From Hyphomicrobiales bacterium (lineage in GTDB: Bacteria; Pseudomonadota; Alphaproteobacteria; Rhizobiales; Rhizobiaceae), in assembly GCA_900469475.1 (NCBI GenBank), contig UBXG01000013.1, forward strand, positions 1 through 64,000: DNA of 64,000 nt, given 5' to 3'. Both the position numbers and the translations under genes were made by a program. Below are positions 42,032-50,109 of the stretch, piece by piece (within the stretch, counting starts at the first letter, position 1; each line of letters starts with the position of its first letter). Under the pieces are notes generated by a model that had not been told where the DNA came from, ran no database searches, and saw nothing but the letters and a program-made list of their open reading frames with translations.

Positions 42032-42886
42032 TCAGAGACCGGCCAGTGCCAGCGGTTGCGGGCCGGCAGATTCAGTCGCCGCGGCTTGCGCGGCCGGATC
42101 GGCGATATTGATGGATGTCGACGTCATGCTCTCGTCGATGCCGGCGCCGTCTTTATCGGTGCCGTAGATTTCTTTGACGGCGGCTGCCGTCAGATCGGTC
42201 GGCTTGCCGTCGAAGACGACCTTGCCGCCTGCCATGCCGACGATGCGTTCGCAATAGTTGCGCGCCGTATCCAGCGTATGCAGGTTTGTGATGACGGTGA
42301 TGCCTTCACGTTCGTTGATGTCGCGCAGCGCATCCATGACGATCTTGGCGTTGAGGGGATCGAGCGAGGCGATTGGCTCGTCGGCCAGCATCATCTTCGG
42401 CTGCTGCATAAGGGCGCGGGCGATGGCGACGCGCTGCTGCTGGCCGCCCGAAAGTGTGCCGGCCATCTGCAGGGCCGTCTGCTCGATGCCGAGACGCTCG
42501 AGTGCCGCGATGGCTTCAATGCGTTCCTCACGGGAAAAGACGGACAGCAGGCTCAGTACCGTCGAACGCTGGTTCAGCCGGCCGAGCATGACGTTGGTGA
42601 GCACGTCGAGGCGCGGAACGAGGTTGAACTGCTGGAAGATCATGGCGCAATCGCGCTGCCAGCTGCGCAATGCACGGCCGCTGAGCTTCGAAACCTCGGT
42701 GCCGGCGAAATGGATGGAACCGGAACTCGGATCGGCGAGGCGATTGATCATTCGCAGCAAAGTCGACTTGCCGGCGCCGGAACGGCCGATGACGCCGACC
42801 ATCTGTCCTTGCGGTATGTCCAAAGTCACGGAATCGACAGCGAGCTTGTTTCCAAACCGGCGCGAGACATTCCTGAGTTCGAACAT
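42032..42886 (-). CDS. phnC: Phosphonate ABC transporter ATP-binding protein PhnC
   Basis: PhnC is the ATPase of the phosphonate importer. The 284-residue protein shows Walker A GRSGAGKSTLLR near residue 35, the LSGGQQQRVAIARAL signature, Walker B MMLADEPIASLD and the H-loop TNLHTLD. The ATG at 42886 gives the usual start MFELRNVSRRFG, and upstream in-frame sequence looks non-coding. It is the first gene of the unit phnC-phnD-phnE-phnE-DUF1045-phnM-phnN. About 35 C-terminal residues after the ATPase domain are low in complexity. A Pho-box-like repeat lies about 150 bases upstream. Confidence 0.93.
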   Translation of the reverse strand: MFELRNVSRRFGNKLAVDSVTLDIPQGQMVGVIGRSGAGKSTLLRMINRLADPSSGSIHFAGTEVSKLSGRALRSWQRDCAMIFQQFNLVPRLDVLTNVMLGRLNQRSTVLSLLSVFSREERIEAIAALERLGIEQTALQMAGTLSGGQQQRVAIARALMQQPKMMLADEPIASLDPLNAKIVMDALRDINEREGITVITNLHTLDTARNYCERIVGMAGGKVVFDGKPTDLTAAAVKEIYGTDKDGAGIDESMTSTSINIADPAAQAAATESAGPQPLALAGL

Positions 42887-43033
42887 AGTGCTTCCCTTTC
42901 GCGGCTGCCGGGCTGCAGAAATTTCAGCGGTACCGGTGCTAAGAATGGGCGCATGCCCCTGCCTCGAAGGGAGTTTCGACGGGGTCGGCGCCAATCACAA
43001 GGCAACCGATTAGTCCCGCTTCATGAAGCTCCG

Positions 43034-43062
43034 ATGTCAGTTTTATGTAACTGCTGTTACAA
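43034..43062 (-). promoter_or_regulatory. Possible triple Pho box upstream of phnC
   Basis: On the minus strand TTGTAAC-AGCA-GTTACAT-AAAA-CTGACAT gives three 7-mers spaced by 11 bases, the layout of PhoB half-sites (consensus CTGTCAT/C). The match is only fair, especially in the middle copy, but position and spacing fit. It begins about 148 bases upstream of phnC. Confidence 0.4.
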
Positions 43063-43110
43063 TTCCCGTCGTTTTTGCAAGATTAGCCGGCTGAGGGCTT
43101 TCCGCTAAGT

Positions 43111-43665
43111 TTAGCCGTCAAACATGCCTGTCGGCAGGCCGTCCATGCTGAAGCTATTCTTCTCGCGCCGATATTCTTCAATGCCATCAGGACCCTTTGC
43201 TTTCGCCCATTGGTCGAGGCTCGGCCTCTCGCCTTCGTAGGAAAAGAGCGGCACGCCGAAACCGCAGGAAGTCTGTACGAGATCGAAGTCCAGTCGTACG
43301 ATCTGCCGTGCGCCGAGCGGCTCTTCCCCCGCATAGTAATCATTCAGCAATTCCCGATATTCCTGTGTCGATCGGTGAATGATCCGCCCGCGGCCGTAGA
43401 GACGCAGGATCATCGGCGGCCCTTCGACGGCGCAGAACATGATCGTCAGCCGCCCGTCGGCCTTCATGTGGGCCGATGTCTCGTTGCCGCTGCCGGTGCG
43501 GTCGAGATAAATGGCGGTATTCGCGGAGATGATGCGCAGGCATAACGTTTCGCGCGGCGAAACATTGACCCGGGATTCCGATGTCGCGGACGCCGTGAAG
43601 AAGATATGCTGCCGCGCGATGAAATCGCGAAGCCGGTCGTCAACGTTGGAAAATTGCTTTGCCAT
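43111..43665 (-). CDS. Pyridoxamine 5'-phosphate oxidase-family protein
   Basis: This 184-residue protein has the split-barrel flavin-binding fold shared by pyridoxamine phosphate oxidases and F420- or FMN-dependent reductases. Visible are the strand FFTASATSESRVNVSPRET, then LTIMFCAVEGPPMILRLYGRGRI. It is not PdxH itself, which would have a C-terminal substrate-binding block. A GGAGG site precedes the ATG at 43665. It lies on the same strand between phnC and the phn acetyltransferase gene, so it could be co-transcribed with the C-P lyase genes. A role in phosphonate use is unproven; it may be an unrelated insertion in the locus. Confidence 0.8.
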   Translation of the reverse strand: MAKQFSNVDDRLRDFIARQHIFFTASATSESRVNVSPRETLCLRIISANTAIYLDRTGSGNETSAHMKADGRLTIMFCAVEGPPMILRLYGRGRIIHRSTQEYRELLNDYYAGEEPLGARQIVRLDFDLVQTSCGFGVPLFSYEGERPSLDQWAKAKGPDGIEEYRREKNSFSMDGLPTGMFDG

Positions 43666-43756
43666 TAAGAGGCCTCCTTAATTCGAGCCAGACAGATCGC
43701 CTGAGGCTGAAGCGGCCGCCGGTCTCGTGCAAGCCCGGCTTGGGCGGAAAGCGTCC

Positions 43757-44374
43757 TCAGGCGGCGTAGCGATCCAGAAATTCCTCCGCCGAAAGGGCGC
43801 GAAAATCCGCAAGCGCCGTACGCAGGCGATCGTGATCCCAATCCCACCATGAGAGCTTGTCCATACGCGCGCCGACCTCGGGCGTGAAACGCTCGCGAAT
43901 AAGCTTGGCCGGCACACCGCCGACGATGGTGTAGGGCGCGACGTCCTTGGAAACGACGGCACCGGCGCCGATGACGGCACCATTGCCGACAGTCACGCCG
44001 GGCAGCACGGTCGCGCCGTGGCCAATCCAGACATCGTGACCGATGACAACGCGGTTGTCGCGCCGCCAGGTGAAGAAATCCGTCTCCATATCGGCATCCG
44101 GCCAATAGTCGGCGGCGCGGTAGGTGAAATGGTGCAGCGTGGCGCGCCATGTCGGGTGGTTGGTGGCGTTGATGCGCACGGCGGCGGCAATGTTGACGAA
44201 TTTGCCGATCGTCGCGCACCAGACCGCGCCATCCTGCATGATGTAGGAATAGTCGCCGATCTCGGCTTCATCGATACGGCAGCGGTCGGAGACCTCGGTA
44301 TAGCGGCCGAGCGTCGAATTGTTGACGCTCGCCGAAGGGCTGATGAAGGGCGTTTCGCCCAATTTGCGGCTCAT
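43757..44374 (-). CDS. Phosphonate-linked hexapeptide-repeat acetyltransferase (TIGR03308-like)
   Basis: This 205-residue protein forms a left-handed beta helix built from hexapeptide repeats (seen in GHDVWIGHGATVLPGVTVG and GAVIGAGAVVS). It ends with the conserved VGGVPAKLIRERF of xenobiotic acetyltransferase-like enzymes. Family members in phn operons are proposed to acetylate aminoalkylphosphonates before lyase action, much like PhnO. Its start overlaps the phnL stop (ATGA), showing translational coupling to the C-P lyase unit. The acceptor substrate is not known. Confidence 0.87.
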   Translation of the reverse strand: MSRKLGETPFISPSASVNNSTLGRYTEVSDRCRIDEAEIGDYSYIMQDGAVWCATIGKFVNIAAAVRINATNHPTWRATLHHFTYRAADYWPDADMETDFFTWRRDNRVVIGHDVWIGHGATVLPGVTVGNGAVIGAGAVVSKDVAPYTIVGGVPAKLIRERFTPEVGARMDKLSWWDWDHDRLRTALADFRALSAEEFLDRYAA

Positions 44375-45078
44375 GCAGCGGCCTTCCGCGGCGAGAACTG
44401 CGAGACGTCGAGAATGCGGCTGCCGACGGCCTCGCGCACTTCTTCGTCATGGAAGATGCCGAGAAGGGCAACGCCGGCTCCCTTCTTCTGCTCGATCATG
44501 TCGACCACGACGGCCCGGTTGCGGGCATCGAGCGACGCCGTCGGCTCGTCCAGCAGCAAAATGGCGTGGTCGGTGATGAAGCCGCGGGCGATGTTGACGC
44601 GCTGCTGTTCGCCGCCCGAGAAAGTGGCGGGCGGTAGCTGCCAAAGTTCCTGCGGCAAGTTCAGTTGTGCGAGCAGTTCTGCGGCCCTGTCGCGGGCCTC
44701 GCTCACGGTCACGCCACGGCTCAGCAACGGCTCGGCAACGACATCGATGGCGGCGACGCGCGGCACGGTGCGCAGGAACTGGCTGACATAGCCCATGGTC
44801 TGGCGACGGACATCGAGCACGGTGCGCGGGTCGGCGGTGGCAAGATCGACGATCCTGTCCTTGTGAGTGACAAGGATCTGGCCGCTGTCGACGGCATAAT
44901 TGCCGTAGATCATCTTCAGCAGCGAGCTCTTGCCGATGCCGGACGGGCCGCCGAGCACGACGCATTCGCCCGCAGCGACGGAGAAGGAGACATCAGCGAC
45001 GACGGGCAGACGAATGCCGTCGCGCAGATGCATGGTGAAGCTTTTGAAGACTTCGGAAACGACGAGTGGGGTTGCCAT
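44371..45078 (-). CDS. phnL: C-P lyase system ATP-binding protein PhnL
   Basis: PhnL is an ABC-type ATPase needed for C-P lyase activity; it docks on the PhnGHIJK core with PhnK rather than acting in transport. The 235-residue protein has Walker A GGPSGIGKSSLLKM near residue 40, the signature FSGGEQQRVNIARGF, and Walker B LLLDEPTASLD. It lies 9 bases after phnK and overlaps the acetyltransferase gene. The protein lacks any membrane segment. All ATPase motifs are intact. Confidence 0.94.
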   Translation of the reverse strand: MATPLVVSEVFKSFTMHLRDGIRLPVVADVSFSVAAGECVVLGGPSGIGKSSLLKMIYGNYAVDSGQILVTHKDRIVDLATADPRTVLDVRRQTMGYVSQFLRTVPRVAAIDVVAEPLLSRGVTVSEARDRAAELLAQLNLPQELWQLPPATFSGGEQQRVNIARGFITDHAILLLDEPTASLDARNRAVVVDMIEQKKGAGVALLGIFHDEEVREAVGSRILDVSQFSPRKAAA

Positions 45079-45087
45079 GTTTGTTCC

Positions 45088-45864
45088 TCAGACCTGCAGG
45101 ATCGAAGAGACCAGCAGTTGCGTATAGGGTTCGCGCGGGTCGTCGAGCACGCGGTCGGTTAGACCGTGTTCGATCACCTGTCCGTCCTTCATCACCATCA
45201 TGCGATGCGACAGAAGACGGGCGACCGCGAGATCGTGCGTGACGATGATGGCCGAGAGGCCGAGATCGTTGACGAGGCCGCGCACCAGATCGAGCAGGCG
45301 GGCCTGCACGGACACGTCGAGGCCGCCGGTCGGCTCGTCCATGAAGACCAGGCGGGGGCCGGTCACCAGGTTGCGGGCGATCTGCAAGCGCTGGCGCATG
45401 CCGCCGGAGAAGGCGCGCGGCTGGTCGTCGATGCGGTCGGCGTCGATCTCGACCCGCTCCAGCCAGTCGATGGCGGTGTTGCGGATGTTGCCGTAGTGGC
45501 GGTTGCCGATCGCCATTAGCCGCTCGCCGACATTGGCGCCGGCCGAAACCGTCATGCGCAGGCCGTCGGCCGGGTTCTGGTGCACGAAGCCCCAGTCGGT
45601 GCGCATCAGGAAGCGGCGCTCGGCCTCGTTCATGCGGAACAGGTCGCGATAGGTCTCGTCGCGCATGTGGTATTCGACGCTGCCCGTCGTCGGCAGCAGC
45701 CGTGTCGAGATGCAGTTGAGCAGCGTCGTCTTGCCGGAGCCGGATTCGCCGACGATGGCGAGCACTTCGCCGGGCCACAGCTCGAAGGACACGTCGCGGC
45801 AACCGATGCGGCTGCCGTAGAACTTCGAGATGTCCTTGACCTTGAGAAGGGGTGAGTCACTCAT
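45088..45864 (-). CDS. phnK: C-P lyase complex ATP-binding protein PhnK
   Basis: PhnK is the ABC ATPase that binds the PhnJ surface of the core complex. The 258-residue protein has Walker A GESGSGKTTLLNC near residue 40, the signature FSGGMRQRLQIARNL, Walker B LVFMDEPTGGLD and the H-loop VTHDLAVARLL. An ISKFYGSRIGC segment precedes the P-loop as in other PhnK proteins. Its ATG overlaps the phnJ stop. Together with phnL it belongs to the phnG-to-acetyltransferase transcript. Confidence 0.94.
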   Translation of the reverse strand: MSDSPLLKVKDISKFYGSRIGCRDVSFELWPGEVLAIVGESGSGKTTLLNCISTRLLPTTGSVEYHMRDETYRDLFRMNEAERRFLMRTDWGFVHQNPADGLRMTVSAGANVGERLMAIGNRHYGNIRNTAIDWLERVEIDADRIDDQPRAFSGGMRQRLQIARNLVTGPRLVFMDEPTGGLDVSVQARLLDLVRGLVNDLGLSAIIVTHDLAVARLLSHRMMVMKDGQVIEHGLTDRVLDDPREPYTQLLVSSILQV

Positions 45865-46757
45865 TCGGCAGCCTCCTTGCCACCAGTCAATCCATCGGCT
45901 GCCAGCATCGAGCCGATATGGCCGTGGGCGCGACGGTCTTCGCAGAAATCGGTGTCGGAGCAGACGAACATGCGTCCGCCCTTGTCGTCGAGGATCACCT
46001 CGTCAAGATAGACCTGCTCGGCCCCGCAAAGCGCGCAGGGCTTGTCGAAGCGCTGCACTTCGAAGGGATGGTCCTCGAAATCCAGGCTGACGACTTCGGT
46101 GTAGGGCGGCACGGCATAGATACGCTTTTCGCGGCCGGCGCCGAACAGCTGCAGCGCGTCGGACAAGTGCATTTTCGGATTGTCGAACTTCGGCGTCGGC
46201 GAGGGGTCCATGACGTAGCGGCCGGCGACCTTGACCGGATAGGCATAGGTCGTGGCGATGCGCCCGTTGCGGGCGATATCCTCGTAGAGCTTCACGTGCA
46301 TGAGGCCGTATTCCTCAAGCGCATGCATCTTGCGCGTCTCGGTCTCGCGGGGCTCGAGGAAGCGCAACGGCTCCGGGATCGGTACCTGGTAGACGAGCAC
46401 CTGGTTAGGCCCCAGCTTGGCCTCCGGGATGCGGTGGCGCGTCTGGATGATGGTCGCCTCGTCCGTGCGGGTGGTGACGGCGACATTGGCGACCTTCTGG
46501 AAGAAGGCGCGGATGGAGACGGCATTGGTCGTGTCGTCGGCACCCTGGTCGATGACCTTCAGCACGTCCTTCGGGCCGATGATCGCTGCCGTCAGTTGCA
46601 CACCGCCGGTGCCCCAGCCATAAGGCATCGGCATTTCGCGCGAGGCAAAAGGCACCTGATAGCCGGGAATGGCGATCGCCTTCAGGATGGCGCGACGGAT
46701 CATCCGCTTGGTCTGCTCGTCGAGATAGGCGAAATTGTAGGTGGCGAGTTCGGTCAT
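45861..46757 (-). CDS. phnJ: Carbon-phosphorus lyase PhnJ (radical SAM)
   Basis: PhnJ is the radical SAM enzyme that breaks the C-P bond of ribose 1-phosphonate 5-phosphate, releasing the hydrocarbon and a cyclic ribose phosphate. The 298-residue protein shows the exact C-x2-C-x21-C-x5-C pattern at Cys241, Cys244, Cys266 and Cys272, which are the same positions as in E. coli PhnJ: three for the iron-sulfur cluster and Cys272 as the catalytic thiol. Gly32 in the conserved IPGYQVPFASREMPMPYGWG region matches the glycyl-radical site. It overlaps both phnI and phnK. Confidence 0.97.
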   Translation of the reverse strand: MTELATYNFAYLDEQTKRMIRRAILKAIAIPGYQVPFASREMPMPYGWGTGGVQLTAAIIGPKDVLKVIDQGADDTTNAVSIRAFFQKVANVAVTTRTDEATIIQTRHRIPEAKLGPNQVLVYQVPIPEPLRFLEPRETETRKMHALEEYGLMHVKLYEDIARNGRIATTYAYPVKVAGRYVMDPSPTPKFDNPKMHLSDALQLFGAGREKRIYAVPPYTEVVSLDFEDHPFEVQRFDKPCALCGAEQVYLDEVILDDKGGRMFVCSDTDFCEDRRAHGHIGSMLAADGLTGGKEAAE

Positions 46758-47863
46758 TCGGCTGCCTCCGTCATGGGTTCCATGCCGCGATCGCGAGCGG
46801 CTTCGAAGTCGCGGCGCATACGCCGCACCAGGTCGAGTTCGGCCTGGAAGTCGACATAGTGCGGCAGCTTCAGATGTTCGACGAAGCCGGTCGCCTGCAC
46901 GTTGTCGGAGTGGGAAATGACGAATTCCTCGTCCTGAGCCGGCGCAACGATGTCTTCACCGAGTTCCTCGGCACGTAGCGCGCGGTCGACCAGCGACATG
47001 GCCATGGCCTTGCGCTCGCTCTGGCCGAAGACCAGGCCGTAGCCGCGGGTGAACTGCGGCGGTGCCTTGGCCGAGCCCTTGAACTGGTTGACCATCTGAC
47101 ATTCGGTCACCTGGATGCGGCCGAGCGAGACGGCAAAGCCGAGTTCCGGTACGTCGAATTCGACCTCAACTTCGCCGATGCGGATTTCGCCGGTGAAGGG
47201 GTGGGTGCGGCCGTAACCGCGCTGCGTCGAATAGCCGAGCGCCAGCAGAAAGCCTTCATCGCCGCGGGCCAGCGCTTGCAGGCGAAGATCGCGGGTCATC
47301 GGAAATTCCAGTGGTTCGCGCGTGAGGTCGCCGATCTCGTGGTCGACGGGCATGGTGCCGTCGCCTTCGATCAGCCCTTCCTGATCGAGGATTTCGGAAA
47401 CGCGCATGACGCGGCCGTCTTCGGCCGGGCGCTGCATCGGCTCGTCGACAGGTTCGTCGGTCAAAAGGCTCGGGTCGAGCAGGCGGTGCGTATAGTCGAA
47501 GGTCGGGCCGAGAAGCTGGCCGCCGGGCAAGTCCTTGTAGGTCGCGGAGATGCGGCGCTCGATCTTCATTGCTGATGTGTCAAGCGGCTGGGAGTAGCCA
47601 AAGCGCGGCAGCGTCGTGCGGTAGGCTCTGAGCAGGAAGATCGCTTCGATCATGTCGCCGCGGGCCTGGCGAACGGCAAGTGCGGCCAGCGTACGGTCAT
47701 AGAGCGAGGCTTCTGCCATGACGCGGTCAACGGCGAGTGCTAGCTGCGCCACGATCTGGTCGATGCCAACTGCCGGCAGTGAGCGGTCGCCGCGGCGGCG
47801 GTCGGCCAGCAGCCGGTGCGCATTGGCAATGGCGGCTTCACCGCCCTTTACAGCAACATACAT
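46754..47863 (-). CDS. phnI: C-P lyase core subunit PhnI
   Basis: PhnI is the nucleosidase-type subunit that, with PhnG, PhnH and PhnL, transfers phosphonate to ribose of ATP while releasing adenine. The 369-residue product begins MYVAVKGGEAAIANAHRLL, a conserved family start, and carries GFVEHLKLPHYVDFQAEL near its C-terminus. LEFPMTRDLRLQALARGDEGFLLALGYSTQRGYGRTHPF is also characteristic. It starts three bases after the phnH stop and overlaps phnJ by four bases. Adenine released here might be handled elsewhere in the cell. Confidence 0.95.
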   Translation of the reverse strand: MYVAVKGGEAAIANAHRLLADRRRGDRSLPAVGIDQIVAQLALAVDRVMAEASLYDRTLAALAVRQARGDMIEAIFLLRAYRTTLPRFGYSQPLDTSAMKIERRISATYKDLPGGQLLGPTFDYTHRLLDPSLLTDEPVDEPMQRPAEDGRVMRVSEILDQEGLIEGDGTMPVDHEIGDLTREPLEFPMTRDLRLQALARGDEGFLLALGYSTQRGYGRTHPFTGEIRIGEVEVEFDVPELGFAVSLGRIQVTECQMVNQFKGSAKAPPQFTRGYGLVFGQSERKAMAMSLVDRALRAEELGEDIVAPAQDEEFVISHSDNVQATGFVEHLKLPHYVDFQAELDLVRRMRRDFEAARDRGMEPMTEAAE

Positions 47864-47866
47864 ACG

Positions 47867-48496
47867 TCACATCTCCGTCGCGATGATCTTGGTGGTGCGC
47901 GGCAGGCAGAGGAATTGCCGGCCCGCCGTCAGGATGAGATCGACGCCGCGCGGGAAGAGAGCGCGATTGTCGTTCCAGATGCGCAGCAGCGCATCCGGAA
48001 GGCCGATCGGTGCGATCATGGTGATATCCTTGATGCCCGGACCCGACAGCGCCAGTTCCTTGCCGCCTTCGAGGCTTTCGATCTCAAGCACGATCGTCGT
48101 CGAGCGATCGGGATATTCCTGGGTGCCGATGCCGAACTGGCTGAAGGAGGAAAGCGCCATACCAGCTTCAAGAAAGGCAAAATGTGCCTCCAGCCGCTCG
48201 GATATGATGGATGCGCCGGTATGGAACGCCAACCAATCCGGCAGGCTGGATCGCGCAAGGCTATTGGACAGCCAGACCGGCGTATCGTGATCGCAAAGGG
48301 TCAGGCCGATGGCGCCGGCGGCGATGCCGAGCGGAGCCGGCGGCGCAATGTCGGCGGTAATGGTCTGCAGGGTGCCCGGGCGTGCCATGGCGTCCATCGT
48401 CATCTTGAAGACACTCTGTGCGTCGAAAACCGGATCGGTGAAACCGCCGGTCAGGGCTTCGTTGCCGAAGGTTGGGGTGCTGGAAAGGCTCATCAA
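47867..48496 (-). CDS. phnH: C-P lyase core subunit PhnH
   Basis: PhnH is a structural subunit of the C-P lyase core, with a PLP-transferase-like fold that lacks its catalytic residues. The 209-residue product contains GFTDPVFDAQSVFKMTMDAMARPG near its N-terminus, then LCDHDTPVW and the AHFAFLEAG strand; all are family hallmarks. The segment GVDLILTAGRQFLCLPRTTKI closes the protein. It overlaps phnG by four bases and ends three bases before phnI. It carries no membrane segment. Confidence 0.94.
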   Translation of the reverse strand: MMSLSSTPTFGNEALTGGFTDPVFDAQSVFKMTMDAMARPGTLQTITADIAPPAPLGIAAGAIGLTLCDHDTPVWLSNSLARSSLPDWLAFHTGASIISERLEAHFAFLEAGMALSSFSQFGIGTQEYPDRSTTIVLEIESLEGGKELALSGPGIKDITMIAPIGLPDALLRIWNDNRALFPRGVDLILTAGRQFLCLPRTTKIIATEM

Positions 48497-48969
48497 TCTT
48501 CTCCGCGAACCATGGTGAAGAAATCGACGCGGGTCGCCGCCGTCTCTTCCGCGCGCTTGCGATCATAATTTTCGATACGTTCGGTCACGGGCTGCAGGAT
48601 CGCCTTTTCGACGAACTCTTTCGTAGCCGATTGCTGCCAGAGTGCATCGAAGATGGCCGAAAGCCGGGCCTTTTCCCGATCTGTGCCGAGCGCGTGCGCA
48701 TGGCCGATCGTGTTGGATGCCAGCCGGACGGTAGCGCGTGTCACCGTGACTTCGCCGAGATTGAACGGAGAGCCGCCACCACCGATGCGGCCGCGCACCA
48801 TGACGAGCCCGGTCTCGGGGCCGCGCACCGGCTGTACCGCCGGCTTGCTCGGCAATGCTTCCCATGCCGCCTCTAGCTCGTCGCGTTCTGCCTGCGCCAA
48901 GAGATCGGCGACGCGCTTGCGTTCCCGACGCTCCTGTGCCGCCGCTTCCTGCCTTTGTGCTGAATTCAT
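48493..48969 (-). CDS. phnG: C-P lyase core subunit PhnG
   Basis: PhnG is the first gene of the C-P lyase unit and part of the PhnGHI complex that makes ribose 1-methylphosphonate 5-triphosphate. The 158-residue product holds the conserved segment VRGPETGLVMVRGRIGGGGSPFNLGEVTVTR, with GYAHALG-like GHAHALGTDREKA after it. An AGAGGAAGG site lies just before the ATG at 48969, which fits the family better than an upstream codon. The promoter region carries a Pho box and a palindrome. It overlaps phnH by four bases. Confidence 0.93.
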   Translation of the reverse strand: MNSAQRQEAAAQERRERKRVADLLAQAERDELEAAWEALPSKPAVQPVRGPETGLVMVRGRIGGGGSPFNLGEVTVTRATVRLASNTIGHAHALGTDREKARLSAIFDALWQQSATKEFVEKAILQPVTERIENYDRKRAEETAATRVDFFTMVRGED

Positions 48970-48985
48970 CGCGCCTTCCTCTAAA

Positions 48986-49003
48986 TGTCTATTGATATAG
49001 ACA
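48986..49003. promoter_or_regulatory. Candidate PhnF operator (TGTCTAT-N4-ATAGACA)
   Basis: A perfect 7-bp inverted repeat lies 17 bases upstream of phnG, so a bound repressor would block its transcription. The half-site GTCTAT/ATAGAC resembles the targets of GntR/HutC-type PhnF proteins. phnF is divergent from it. Confidence 0.7.
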
Positions 49004-49038
49004 ACCATACAATATATGTTTATATCTATTAGCGAGTC

Positions 49039-49056
49039 GTGACAAGCGTGTGACAG
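49039..49056 (-). promoter_or_regulatory. Pho box for phnGHIJKL
   Basis: Read on the minus strand, CTGTCAC-ACGC-TTGTCAC is two PhoB half-sites with the standard 11-base period, very close to consensus. AT-rich sequence with TATAAAC follows about 14 bases on as a possible -10. The C-P lyase genes should therefore be induced by phosphate starvation. Confidence 0.75.
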
Positions 49057-49070
49057 GGCGAGTGGGCGAA

Positions 49071-49805
49071 ATGGCAGGGCAGAAGATACAGAGGCAGACG
49101 GGCGTGGCGCTCTGGCGGCAGATTGCCGACCGCATTCGCACCTCCATTAATCACGGCGACTTCGACGAGACGGGCATGGTGCCGCCGGAAACGGTGCTGG
49201 CGCTGCAGTTCGGCGTCAACAGGCACACGATCAGAAGCGCGCTGGCAGCACTCGCCCAGGAAGGCATCGTCAGGGCCGTGCAGGGACGCGGGACGCTGAT
49301 CGAGCGCAAGGAGCGGCTAAGTTTTCCGATTTCGAGACGTACGCGATTTTCGCAAGGGATCGGCGATCAGGTGCGCGAAACCCGCAGCGTCTTGCTTGCA
49401 TCCGGCGAAGAGGCCGCCAGCACCGAATTGGCCAAACAGCTCAAGGTCAGGACGGGAACGCCGTTGATAAGGCTCGAGACGCTGGGTCAGGCGGACCATC
49501 GGCCTGTATCGCGCGCCACCAGCTGGTTTCCGGCGGATCGTTTCGGCGATATCGCGGAGGTCTATCGGACAACCGGTTCGATCACCAAGGCATTCAAGGA
49601 GCTTGGCGTTCCTGATTACGTCCGCGTCGTCACCGAGATTACCGCGACACATGCCGACGAGAGCGATCTTGCCGATCTGCAGCTATCCCCGGGCGCCATT
49701 GTTCTCGTCGCCCAGGCGCTGAACGCCGATCTCGACAATGTCCCGGTGCAGTATTCGATTTCCCGCTTCGCCGCAGACAGGGTGCGGTTCACGATTGAGA
49801 ATTAA
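49071..49805 (+). CDS. phnF: GntR/HutC family regulator PhnF
   Basis: PhnF is the phosphonate-operon repressor of the GntR/HutC type. The 244-residue protein has an N-terminal winged HTH (GVALWRQIADRIRTSINHG, then FGVNRHTIRSALAALAQEGIV and VQGRGT) and a C-terminal UTRA ligand domain from about 85 on, with LIRLETLGQADHRPVSRATSWFP. I chose the ATG at 49071; an upstream GTG at 49050 lies inside the Pho box. It diverges from phnG, with the candidate operator between the two. Ligand unknown. Confidence 0.9.
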   Translation: MAGQKIQRQTGVALWRQIADRIRTSINHGDFDETGMVPPETVLALQFGVNRHTIRSALAALAQEGIVRAVQGRGTLIERKERLSFPISRRTRFSQGIGDQVRETRSVLLASGEEAASTELAKQLKVRTGTPLIRLETLGQADHRPVSRATSWFPADRFGDIAEVYRTTGSITKAFKELGVPDYVRVVTEITATHADESDLADLQLSPGAIVLVAQALNADLDNVPVQYSISRFAADRVRFTIEN

Positions 49806-49812
49806 GGCCGAG

Positions 49813-50109
49813 CTACGAAGTCGGCTGAAAATCGTTCGGCGGCCATTGCTGTGCGGCATGCAGGATGCGAATTATGCGCACCGTCTCGCCGGCGACGTCA
49901 TAAACCAGCAAATAGTTTCGATGCACGACGAGTTCTCGCGTCCCGGACACGCGGCCGGATCGGCCCGTCATCGGATGGGTGATGAGCTGTTTCGACCGTT
50001 TGGCGAAGAGCTTGTCCAGCGCGATTGCCGCGGAGGCATTCTCGGCCTCGATGTAAATATAGATGGCGCGTCGATCAGCTCTTGCTTCGGGAGTCCAGGC
50101 AAGTTTCAC
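49813..50109 (-). CDS. ParE/RelE family toxin
   Basis: This 98-residue basic protein has the ParE/RelE toxin fold: LAWTPEARADRRAIYIYI at the N-terminus, LITHPMTGRSGRVSGTRELVV in the middle and YLLVYDVAGETVRIIRILHAAQ near the C-terminus. ParE-type toxins poison gyrase and RelE-type toxins cut mRNA; the sequence does not distinguish them with certainty, although the layout favours ParE. Its ATG overlaps the antitoxin stop (ATGA), so both come from one message. The pair lies just past phnF, between the phosphonate and gpmA loci. Confidence 0.9.
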   Translation of the reverse strand: MKLAWTPEARADRRAIYIYIEAENASAAIALDKLFAKRSKQLITHPMTGRSGRVSGTRELVVHRNYLLVYDVAGETVRIIRILHAAQQWPPNDFQPTS

